Assembly (NCBI GenBank): GCA_017622845.1
Contig: JAGAQJ010000070.1
Span: 1-49,294, forward strand
Direction of reading: 5' to 3'
Source: Lachnospiraceae bacterium
Lineage (GTDB): Bacteria > Bacillota > Clostridia > Lachnospirales > Lachnospiraceae
DNA length: 49,294 nucleotides
Position numbers and translations under genes: made by a program. This document shows positions 9,135-17,117 of the stretch, piece by piece (the first letter of the stretch is position 1; the number at the start of each line of letters is the position of its first letter). Under the pieces are notes generated by a model. That model saw nothing but the letters and a program-made list of their open reading frames with translations. It did not search any database and was not told where the DNA came from.

Positions 9135-10655
9135 TTAATTTTTCCTCCGCATGCCTCCTCCAAATGCGGAGGTTTCTCCGTAAATCAGCCCATCCATGGT
9201 AACCTCTGTCGTTGTCTCACCTGTTTTTACAGTATAAGAGCCGCCATCCTCAATTTCAGGACAGCTTATTACAACTGAATTATAGTTTTTTTTCATATTC
9301 CATGCAGCAAGTTCCCTGCCATCGCTGTCGAGGAGCACAATATCGCTTCCTGCTTCATTCTGCTGTTGTGTACTGATAAGGATAGCGCCTTGCGTGGACT
9401 CAGAGCCAAAGTTCTGCGCCATTCCGCTTTGACCTGCCGCCACAACAATGCCGCCGCTAATGGAAGCATCAATGCCATAGTCGAGTGCCCCGTTTCCGCC
9501 ATTAGAAGGTCCTGCAATATAAACTTCACCGCCGCTTACTGTAAGATAACCGTTTGAGTCAATGCCGTCGCCTTCCGCATCAATCGTGATAATGCCGCCT
9601 GCAATGTGAATGCTTGCATCACTCTGGGTATCATCCATACCGCCGCCTTGAAATTTTTTTGCAAAATCCTTCCTTTCCTTAGTTTTATCAGCTTCTGTTT
9701 CACTTGCTGCTTTTGTCCTCTTGTCTGTTGCATTTAATCCGTCATCAGAAGATGTAATGTCAATTTCTCCGCCATATATATTGATGACTCTCCCTTCTAT
9801 GCCTTCATAGGACTGTTCCACCACAATGCTTCCGCCTGCAATATAAATCTCATTCATTGCACTGATTCCATCGCTTTCCGCACAGAGGGAAAAATTCCCG
9901 TCTGCAATATATACATTTCCTGCCGTGTCGTCCTCATCATTTTCAGAATGTACTGCATCTTTTCCGGCTTCAATATCAAAGCTTCCGTCTGCAGCCGCTA
10001 CGCTGTCCTTTCCCGAAAGTCCGTGTGACGCTGCTGTAATCTCATAGCTGCCGTTTGTGATAACCAGGTCATTTTTTGACACGACTCCATGTCCTGCCGG
10101 GGAAGAAATCACAAGGCTGCCTGTTCCATTCAAGGTCAAATCGTCTTTTGAAAAAATAACTGCATCAATATTGTTGTCATCAATTGCAAGAAAGCTTCCT
10201 CCGTTCGTAAGCACATTAGTCGTTCCATCGGCAAGCGTGACAAATACCTTATCTGCCTGCTTTACATAGATTGCAGCAGAGGTTTCGCTGTTGATATTCA
10301 CCCCGTTTAATATAAGCTGAACCTTCTCCGTCTTATCCGCATCCACAATAACCATTCCATTGCTGAGCGAGCCGTTTATCAGATAATCTCCCTCTTTTGT
10401 AATGGTTATCGTATTCCCGTCAACCGTAACGCCCTCTGCCTCCGAGGCAGAGTTTCCATCAGAAAGCGTGATGCGTTCGCATTGTTCTTCATCATATGCT
10501 CCGCTTAAATCACGGTTGGAGAAAAGCTGTGAGACACTGTCTGCCTCTGCTGCCTCTGCTTCCAATGTATTTGCCGGACTCTCAGCCTTATTTCCACAGG
10601 CTGTGGCGAACATGCCAAATGCCAAAGCCATTGCAATGTATTTATATTTTTTCAC
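9135..10655 (-). CDS. Lipoprotein with Cthe_2159-type carbohydrate-binding beta-helix
   Basis: 506 residues from a GTG at 10655 (AAAGGA upstream). An N-terminal signal with a lipobox-like ATAC and cysteine 20 suggests a lipid-anchored surface protein; alanine at position -3 is slightly atypical. The body consists of repeating short beta-strand units rich in D, G, N and S (GNTITITKEGDYLINGSL, then many G-x-I/V-x-I repeats), as in the carbohydrate-binding protein family typified by Clostridium thermocellum Cthe_2159, which binds acidic sugars and forms a right-handed beta-helix. The last residues (AFGGGMRRKN) are glycine-rich and basic. It lies 52 bases downstream of a DUF4956 pseudogene; these two families commonly occur with a VTC-type polyphosphate polymerase, absent here. 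Binding target is inferred from family only. Confidence 0.8.
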   Translation of the reverse strand: MKKYKYIAMALAFGMFATACGNKAESPANTLEAEAAEADSVSQLFSNRDLSGAYDEEQCERITLSDGNSASEAEGVTVDGNTITITKEGDYLINGSLSNGMVIVDADKTEKVQLILNGVNINSETSAAIYVKQADKVFVTLADGTTNVLTNGGSFLAIDDNNIDAVIFSKDDLTLNGTGSLVISSPAGHGVVSKNDLVITNGSYEITAASHGLSGKDSVAAADGSFDIEAGKDAVHSENDEDDTAGNVYIADGNFSLCAESDGISAMNEIYIAGGSIVVEQSYEGIEGRVINIYGGEIDITSSDDGLNATDKRTKAASETEADKTKERKDFAKKFQGGGMDDTQSDASIHIAGGIITIDAEGDGIDSNGYLTVSGGEVYIAGPSNGGNGALDYGIDASISGGIVVAAGQSGMAQNFGSESTQGAILISTQQQNEAGSDIVLLDSDGRELAAWNMKKNYNSVVISCPEIEDGGSYTVKTGETTTEVTMDGLIYGETSAFGGGMRRKN

Positions 10656-10707
10656 ATCATTCTTCCTTTCTCAAAAGTTACAAAATTCCTTACCATTTAC
10701 ATAAGCG

Positions 10708-11275
10708 CTACAGCATTTCCGTCATGCTGCTTTCCTGATTGGACAATGTTATCTCCAGATTTCCGTTTCGGCAGCGTATTTCATCAATCAATGCCTTCTC
10801 CGTATTTTCTTCCTTAAACGTAATATTATATGTAAGCTTAAAGAGACTTCCCATATTTGTCGTCTTTACATATACAAGCTCACTCTTACTGGTGTATTTT
10901 TCCAATAAATCGTCAAATACTTCCGTATAATCCAAATCCTCGGGAATCGTGATGCGCATTGTTTTATTCAAAGCGGTATATTTCTTCGCTCCGAAATCAA
11001 ACTGTGCATAAAGCATTGTTACCGCTCCGAGTACAATGACGAAAAGAAATGCATACGCGATGTAACCCATGCCTGTAATCAGTCCTGCACCCATTGCCAT
11101 GAAAAGAACACCGATTTCCTTTGCGTTCCGGGAACAGACCGAAATCTGACCAGACTGAATGCGCCCGCTACTGCCACACCTGCTCCAATGTTTCCATTTA
11201 CCATCATAATAACCACGCACACAATGGCAGGGAGCATAGCAAGCGTGAAAATAAAGCTTCTGTATTATTTTGCAG
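10708..11275 (-). pseudogene. DUF4956 membrane protein, frameshifted and N-terminally truncated
   Basis: The C-terminal frame (AKEIGVLFMAMGAGLITGMGY, then a membrane segment and a soluble tail) is a good DUF4956 protein. Upstream of about 11130 the same frame turns to nonsense, while another frame continues the family: FTLAMLPAIVCVVIMM, VNGNIGAGVAVAGAF, SLVRFRSVPG. The switch falls at the CCCGGAACGCAAAGG stretch, where one missing base (GGAACG for GGAAACG) explains it. A stop codon ahead of YRSFIF and the lack of the usual N-terminal 40 or so residues point to further decay. DUF4956 genes usually sit with VTC-domain polyphosphate polymerase and CotH/Cthe_2159 genes. A single sequencing error could explain the first frameshift but not the truncation. 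Confidence 0.75.
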
Positions 11276-11464
11276 TAACGTTCGGACAAGTGGAATGAAC
11301 GATTCCTTACTGCTTGCTGCTATGCTATGAGTATAGGAGTTCAAACTTAAATGAAGTTTAAATTACCTGTGAAGAAATTGTGAAAAATACAATTGGGCAT
11401 GCTCCGATACGGATTTCCTTGAAGGCCGGCTTGGTGCTAATTTCCTTACAGGCTTGTGTGCATA

Positions 11465-11497
11465 AAAACAGCGGTACCTTCCACATACCGCTGTTTT
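11465..11497 (-). terminator. Rho-independent terminator after tex
   Basis: Perfect 12-bp stem (AAAACAGCGGTA / TACCGCTGTTTT) with a nine-base loop, and five Ts following on the minus strand. It lies 47 bases past the tex stop. The plus strand also ends with TTTT, so it may act in both directions. Confidence 0.9.
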
Positions 11498-11543
11498 GAC
11501 CTGTTCTGATATTTCTTTCCAGCTGCTCTTTGCCGTCACACGT

Positions 11544-13901
11544 TTATCTGCCTTTTTTATGATCCTGATCCAGTCGCATAGTGAGTGATATCCGCTTTTT
11601 TGCCATATCTACATCAAGCACTTTGACATCCACGATATCGCCCACGCTGACTGCCTCAAGCGGATGCTTGATGAACTTGTCTGTTATCTGGGAAATATGA
11701 ACCAAGCCGTCCTGATGTACTCCAATATCTACGAATACGCCAAAATCAATGACATTCCGTACTGTACCTTTTAATATCATATCAGGCTTTAAATCTTTCA
11801 TGTCAAGGACATCGCTTCTAAGGATTGGCTTTGGCATATCTTCGCGCGGATCTCTTGCAGGTTTTTCCAGCTCCCTTAAAATATCTGTGAGCGTTATCTC
11901 ACCGATTCCAAGCTCCTCTGCCATCTTTTTCTTGTCTTTTACGCGCTTTTCCAGTCCGCCTGCTGTCTGCAGCGGTACATCTTCGCCTCTATCCTTTTGC
12001 TGCGGCGTTTCAAGCGCTGCTCCGCCCATGGCTGCTGCGAGTGCCTTTCCCATCGCAGTACTGGTATTTCTGATAACAAGATTTTGTTTCTGCTTATTAT
12101 TTTTGCTTTTGTTCTGCTTCGCAGGTTTCCCAGTCTTGGCTGCGGCTGCATTTTTCTGGATTTCCTTTAAATCGTCCATTGAAATATCGAGCTTTTCTAA
12201 AAGCTTAAGCGCTGCATCATAGGACTCCGGATGCACACTTGTCGCATCCAGCGGATTGTCCCCATCTAAAATGCGCATAAATCCTGCGCACTGTTCAAAT
12301 GCCTTGGGTCCAAGCTTTGCAACCTTTAAGAGCTGCTTTCTGTTGGTAAAGCGTCCGTTTGCTTCCCGATAGTCTACGATATTTTTAGCGATTGTCTTAT
12401 TGATTCCTGATATGTACTCAAGAAGAGAAGCAGAAGCCGTATTCAGGTCAACGCCTACTTTATTTACAGAATCCTCTACCACTCCGTTCAAAGCTTCGCT
12501 GAGCTTTTTCTGGTTCATATCATGCTGATACTGACCTACTCCGATGGATTTCGGATCAATCTTTACAAGCTCTGCCAATGGGTCCTGCAGACGTCTTGCT
12601 ATGGAAGCTGCGCTTCGCTGTCCTACATCAAAATTGGGAAACTCCTCCGTTGCAAGCTTACTTGCCGAGTAGACGGAAGCTCCTGCCTCATTTACAATTA
12701 CATATTGTACCGGTGTGTCAAGCTCCTTGATCAGCTCCACAATCACCTGCTCTGATTCACGGGATGCCGTGCCGTTTCCTACGGAAATCAGATTGACATT
12801 GTATTGATGTATCAGCTTCTTCAGCTCCTTTTTGGCCTCTTCGACTTTATTCTGGGGCGCTGTGGGATAGATTACTTTTGTGTCAAGCACCTTGCCTGTG
12901 GCATCTACCACAGCCAGCTTACAGCCTGTGCGGAAGGCAGGGTCCCAGCCTAAGACTACCTTGCCTGTGATTGGGGGCTGCATGAGAAGCTGCTCTAAAT
13001 TCTTTCCAAAGACGGAGATTGCACCGTCTTCTGCTTTTTCTGTCAGTTCATTTCTAATGTCACGCTCAATTGCCGGGGCAATCAGTCTGTCATAGCTGTC
13101 TAATATGGTTTCCTTTAATGCCAGCGTGGTGTTTTCGTTGTCCTTTGTGATAACTTTTGTCTCCAGAAAACGGATAATGCGCTCTGTCGGCGCCTCGATT
13201 CTGACTGTGAGGATTTTTTCATTTTCTCCTCTATTGAGAGCGAGAACGCGATGACCGGCTACCTTGTTTACCGACTCCTCAAAATCATAATACATCTCAT
13301 ATACGCTCTGTACCTTCTCGTCCTTTGCCGTACTTGTAAGCTTTCCTTCCTCATAGGTTGCCTGACGGATATAGGCCCTGTAATCCGCATTATCAGAAAT
13401 CATCTCGGCGATGATATCCATAGCGCCCTGGAGCGCCTCTTTTACATTCTTAACTTCTTTCTCCTCATTGACATAGCTTTCTGCTTCCTCAAGAAGTGAT
13501 TTTGTTGTCTCCTGCGCAAGAATTATATTGGCTAGTCCGTCAAGTCCCTTTTCTTTTGCAACGCTTGCACGTGTCTTTCTCTTTGGTCTGTAGGGACGAT
13601 ACAAATCTTCAACGACAACCATAGTTTCAGCAGCAAGAATTTTTTCTTTTAATTCCTCTGTAAGCATCCCCTGCTCATCGATGCTTCCAAGCACCTGCTC
13701 TTTTTTATCCTCCAGATTTCTAAGGTATCCTAACCGTTCATTGAGGTTTCTGAGCACCTCATCATTTAAGGAGCCGGTAGCCTCCTTACGATATCTGGAA
13801 ATGAAAGGAATGGTATTTCCTTCATCTATCAGTTTTACAGCGGCCTCAACCTGCCACTTTTCTACCTTCAGTTCCTCTTTCAGCTTTAAAATAATGTCCA
13901 T
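11544..13901 (-). CDS. tex: Tex-family S1 RNA-binding transcription accessory protein
   Basis: 785 residues. In order: N-terminal helical region (MDIILKLKEELKVEKWQVEAAVKLIDEGNT, with the family motif IPFISRYRKEATGSL), a YqgF/RNase H-like domain (about 318-430, VVLGWDPAFRTGCKLAVVD), helix-hairpin-helix repeats (SASLLEYISGINKTIAKNIVDYRE), and a C-terminal S1 RNA-binding domain (about 705-778, LKGTVRNVIDFGVFVDIGVHQDGLVHIS). Between the HhH region and the S1 domain lies a lysine/asparagine- and alanine-rich insert (about 588-650) that makes it longer than most Tex proteins. Tex binds single-stranded nucleic acid and influences transcription and gene expression in several bacteria. Stand-alone gene with a strong terminator. 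Confidence 0.95.
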   Translation of the reverse strand: MDIILKLKEELKVEKWQVEAAVKLIDEGNTIPFISRYRKEATGSLNDEVLRNLNERLGYLRNLEDKKEQVLGSIDEQGMLTEELKEKILAAETMVVVEDLYRPYRPKRKTRASVAKEKGLDGLANIILAQETTKSLLEEAESYVNEEKEVKNVKEALQGAMDIIAEMISDNADYRAYIRQATYEEGKLTSTAKDEKVQSVYEMYYDFEESVNKVAGHRVLALNRGENEKILTVRIEAPTERIIRFLETKVITKDNENTTLALKETILDSYDRLIAPAIERDIRNELTEKAEDGAISVFGKNLEQLLMQPPITGKVVLGWDPAFRTGCKLAVVDATGKVLDTKVIYPTAPQNKVEEAKKELKKLIHQYNVNLISVGNGTASRESEQVIVELIKELDTPVQYVIVNEAGASVYSASKLATEEFPNFDVGQRSAASIARRLQDPLAELVKIDPKSIGVGQYQHDMNQKKLSEALNGVVEDSVNKVGVDLNTASASLLEYISGINKTIAKNIVDYREANGRFTNRKQLLKVAKLGPKAFEQCAGFMRILDGDNPLDATSVHPESYDAALKLLEKLDISMDDLKEIQKNAAAAKTGKPAKQNKSKNNKQKQNLVIRNTSTAMGKALAAAMGGAALETPQQKDRGEDVPLQTAGGLEKRVKDKKKMAEELGIGEITLTDILRELEKPARDPREDMPKPILRSDVLDMKDLKPDMILKGTVRNVIDFGVFVDIGVHQDGLVHISQITDKFIKHPLEAVSVGDIVDVKVLDVDMAKKRISLTMRLDQDHKKGR

Positions 13902-14183
13902 AGCTTCCCATTTCCCTCTTTTTATTTTACTTGTTTATTCTCTTTTGTTTCGAACTGCAATCACTGTGCATTCGAAGGTGATACAGGCGCCAAAATATAT
14001 TACAGCCTTTTGGCATCGTGCATGCGTAATTTATGAAGCCTTGCAGACAGACTGCTGCATAAAAATTCCGCGGCAGCGATATTACAATTATATGCCAAAA
14101 TGCGTCTCTGTTCAAGAATATTTATAGCAGTTGCGGTATGATTGGGTAACTGTTCAGCCTTATGGATTATTTTAGCCAGGACG
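13902..14183. other. Intergenic stretch upstream of tex and the inverted repeats
   Basis: No credible gene on either strand. It must contain the tex promoter on the minus strand, but I found no confident hexamer pair. The open frames here are short and compositionally poor. Confidence 0.4.
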
Positions 14184-14412
14184 AAGGTCGGCAGTCCTAT
14201 GCCGGGACAGGCGGTTGGACTCCGAATGCGAATTTTCTAATGGGTGATGCCAAAGTCTTTGAATGCATCCGCGACCGGACTCTACGCGCCGTCCATGGAC
14301 GCGTTTCGTCCTAAATCCGCATCCGTGCGGATTTTCGCTGATGTATCGAATCACCAATAAGAAAATGTCAGCATTCTCCGCCAGCCTGTTCCAACATAGG
14401 ACTGCTGACCTT
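14184..14412. repeat. Giant imperfect inverted repeat 1 (about 63-base arms)
   Basis: The left arm 14184-14248 (AAGGTCGGCAGTCCTATG...GGTGAT) and the right arm 14350-14412 (ATCACCAATAAG...GCTGACCTT) are reverse complements over their whole length with scattered mismatches. The loop contains its own hairpins, for example AATCCGCA-TCCG-TGCGGATT near 14320 and a palindrome around CCATGG near 14293. If transcribed it would form one long rod with small side stems. No transposase is present. Confidence 0.75.
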
Positions 14413-14534
14413 CTGTGTATGGATAACTGCCTGTTATCCATCTTAAAGCTTGCCATTATTTACTGTTTTAGATTTTCTAAATACGATAAAGTTTGTTTGT
14501 TATTAACACAGTTTTTTGCTTTTGATGAACAGAA

Positions 14535-14758
14535 AACTGCAGATAGTATCCCGTAGAATGCCTAGTGGAGAATGGTGATATTTCCTTATACGATGATAAA
14601 TCATCAGGAGTAAATTTGCACGGAAGCAAATTTAGGCGAGATGGAGGCATGGACGCCGACTCGAGCCGGCTCCGTCCTCATTTAGAAAGCTTTCATTCAT
14701 CGTATTAGGAAATTCCCATTCGAAACCAATGGCAGCCGTAGGGATACTATCTGCCGTT
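14535..14758. repeat. Giant imperfect inverted repeat 2 (about 62-base arms)
   Basis: Left arm 14535-14596 (AACTGCAGATAGTATCCC...TACGATGA) pairs with right arm 14697-14758 (TCATCGTATTAGGAAATT...GATACTATCTGCCGTT) with a few mismatches. The loop carries the hairpin TAAATTTGC-ACGGAA-GCAAATTTA (about 14612-14635) and a G/C-rich hairpin near 14650-14675. Same architecture as the element 120 bases upstream, but the arm sequence is different, which suggests conserved structure rather than a recent duplication. Confidence 0.75.
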
Positions 14759-14825
14759 TTCGTCCGGATAGGAATGCATAAAAAGCTGCACTGTTACTTT
14801 AGAGCAACATTTAATACAGATTTCA

Positions 14826-14854
14826 TTGTTTTATTGGCACATTCATGATACAAT
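14826..14854 (+). promoter_or_regulatory. Promoter of the DUF975 gene
   Basis: TTGTTT (14826-14831), 17-base spacer, TACAAT (14849-14854). It ends 38 bases ahead of the ATG at 14893, and it overlaps an upstream in-frame ATG at 14845, supporting the later start. Confidence 0.6.
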
Positions 14855-14892
14855 TCAAAATATCGACTAAAACATTGAAAGGATTTCATATT

Positions 14893-15720
14893 ATGCAGCA
14901 ATCACAATATAAAAGCAACAGTGAGCTTAAATATCTGGCAAGAATGCAGACCGGACGGTATATGGGGATTCTTGCAGGAACGATACTGTTAAATTTTGTT
15001 ATCACGCTTGTCGCAGCAAATATTTTTTCCTCTTTGGTGCCTGTGACCACTGCTGTCGGTTATATCATCAATTATATATTAGTATTTGCCGTACAGGTAG
15101 TGACCTCTGTATTAAATGTCGGTTTGTCCTTTATCTTTCTGAAATCTGCCTGTAATATGCAGAGCACAATCTCCGATTTATTCTGCGGCTTTCGAAAAAA
15201 TACTTCCAAGGCTTTGAAGCTCAGCGCTATTATCGCTGTTGTTGAGTCAATCTGCATGATTCCGCTCGATATCGCTTCCGTACAGCTTACGGATGTGCTG
15301 GAATCTGTTAATCTGAATGACCTCAGCCTTATGCTTGCCGGAGGCTCCCTTGACAGCTATGAGATTTTAGAGTCCTACAATGTATTTTACAATGCTATGA
15401 TGAAATTTTACTTGATCATGCTTGTATGTACGGTTATTTCCGTGATATTGACTCTTCCGTTTTTTCCTGCATTTTATATGATACTGGACTTTCCTTCCTG
15501 GAGCGCCGGTACGATATTGAAAAAAAGCTTTGAAATTATGTCCGGAAATAAACTGCGGCTTTTTATGCTGTACTTGAGCTTTCTTCCCTTGTATCTGCTG
15601 AGCATATTTACATGCGGCATCGCACTGATATGGGTTATTCCGTATATGAAAATGGCAGAAACCAATTTTTATCTGGATATGATGGCTGTCAGAAACAAAA
15701 CCATAAATTCATGCGTATAA
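14893..15720 (+). CDS. DUF975-family multi-pass membrane protein
   Basis: 275 residues from the ATG at 14893 (AAGGA about ten bases upstream, promoter just ahead). Four to six hydrophobic segments: about 27-50, 58-85, 115-140, 175-205 and 235-262. The signature of the family is the GNKLRLFMLYLSF segment followed by LSIFTCGIALIWVIPYMKMAETNFY near the C-terminus. DUF975 proteins are integral membrane proteins of Firmicutes with no settled function; some are thought to relate to envelope or antimicrobial-peptide physiology, which is not shown here. Single gene ended by a strong bidirectional terminator shared with prfB. Confidence 0.85.
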   Translation: MQQSQYKSNSELKYLARMQTGRYMGILAGTILLNFVITLVAANIFSSLVPVTTAVGYIINYILVFAVQVVTSVLNVGLSFIFLKSACNMQSTISDLFCGFRKNTSKALKLSAIIAVVESICMIPLDIASVQLTDVLESVNLNDLSLMLAGGSLDSYEILESYNVFYNAMMKFYLIMLVCTVISVILTLPFFPAFYMILDFPSWSAGTILKKSFEIMSGNKLRLFMLYLSFLPLYLLSIFTCGIALIWVIPYMKMAETNFYLDMMAVRNKTINSCV

Positions 15721-15726
15721 CAAAAG

Positions 15727-15765
15727 AAGGGGGGACTCTCTGATTGAGTCCCCCCTCCTTTTTAT
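15727..15765. terminator. Bidirectional terminator between the DUF975 gene and prfB
   Basis: Stem GGGGGGACTC / GAGTCCCCCC with a seven-base loop and TTTTT on the plus side; A-rich sequence on the other side gives Ts on the minus strand. Convergent genes flank it. Confidence 0.9.
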
Positions 15766-15861
15766 TGTCTATTGTAATAATCCATACCGCTATCCGGTTT
15801 AAAATAAGTCCTAAGATAACCGTCTTTGGAAACAATAACAAATTCATTGGTGCAATAGACC

Positions 15862-16987
15862 TTATTCCTGTGTCTGTCCTGCTCCATTGCTCTTCCACTT
15901 GAGATACGCATTGATGAAGCCATCCAGCGCACCGTCCATGACCGCATCCACATTTCCCGATTCAAAGTTCGTTCTGTGGTCTTTTACCAAGGTATACGGC
16001 TGCATGACATAGGAACGAATCTGATTTCCCCAGCCGATTTCCTTTACCTCTCCCCGTATGTCAGAGAGCTTCTCTGCATTTGCCTCCTGCTTCAGCAAAA
16101 ACAGCTTTGCCTTCAGCATCTGCATCGCTTTGTCCTTATTCTGGAACTGGGAACGCTCATTCTGACACTGTACCACGGTTCCGGTCGGAATATGGGTGAT
16201 GCGGATTGCCGATGAGGTTTTGTTAATGTGCTGTCCGCCTGCGCCGCTGCTTCGGTATGTGTCAATGCGGAGATCATCTTCATTAATCTCGACGTCCAAA
16301 TCCTCCTCAATATCCGGCATGACATCAAGCGATACAAAGGACGTCTGACGCTTTCCCTGTGCATTGAACGGTGAGATACGCACAAGCCTGTGCACTCCTT
16401 TTTCTGATTTGAGATAGCCATAGGCATTCTCTCCGTTTACCTGAAAGGTAATCGATTTAATCCCTGCTTCATCTCCGTCAAGGAAATCCAGTACATCAAT
16501 CGAAAAGCCTTTCCGCTCCGCCCATCTGGTATACATGCGGTAGAGCATGCCTGCCCAGTCACAGCTCTCGGTACCGCCGGCTCCGGCGTTGAGCTTCAAT
16601 ATGGCATTGCACTTATCATACTCCTCTGAAAGAAGCGTGCTGATGCGAAGCGCTTCAAAGGTTTCTATAAAATGATCCAGTTCCTCCCTGATTTCAGGTA
16701 TCATTTCAGCGTCCTGCGCCTCATATCCCATTTCAATCAGCGTTTCAATGTCTTCATATTGGGATTTCAGCTCATTGCATTGGTCTACAGTGCCTTTGAG
16801 CTGTTTTAATTCTTTCATCTGCTTGTTGGAGCGGTCAGGGTCATCCCAAAAGCCGGGGGCTTCCATCTCCCGCTCTAATTCTTCGATTCGCTTTTCCTTA
16901 CTTACGAGGTCAAAGTGAATCCCTCACTTCCGCTAATGGACTTTCATATGTCTGTAACTCCTGTTTCATCTGGTCGAGTTCTACCAT
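15862..16987 (-). CDS. prfB: Peptide chain release factor 2, with programmed +1 frameshift
   Basis: RF2 recognises UGA and UAA and triggers peptide release. The first frame starts at ATG 16987 (AAAGGTGG upstream), gives MVELDQMKQELQ... for 25 codons and reaches an in-frame TGA at 16910-16912 inside CTT-TGA-C. A +1 shift there continues as DLVSKEKRIEELERE and joins the long frame (MEAPGFWDD...). A purine-rich AGTGAGGG lies just upstream as internal Shine-Dalgarno, as in the classical autoregulatory site where low RF2 favours frameshifting. The product is about 374 residues with the GGQ motif (GAGGQHINKTSSA) and the SPF stop-recognition motif (RISPFNAQG). Annotation of only the long frame (start 16866) would miss the N-terminus. 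Confidence 0.96.
16909..16928 (-). promoter_or_regulatory. prfB: prfB recoding site (CUU UGA C)
   Basis: Codon 26 is UGA in the context CTT-TGA-C, with GAGGG upstream that can pair with 16S rRNA. Position and sequence match the known RF2 autoregulation site. Confidence 0.95.
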
Positions 16988-17117
16988 TGCGTTCACCACC
17001 TTTTAAAAATTCAGTATTTGTTTCTGCGAAGCTGTTCAGCAGGCATACGCATTCCCTGCGCATGCTATGGCATACAGTCCTTCAGCCGAAAAAGCCCGGA
17101 CCGCATCCTCTTTCAGA

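Noticed and set aside
14172-14556. Open frames of 94 and 97 codons
   Set aside because: They lie within the giant inverted repeat on both strands and look like by-products of it.
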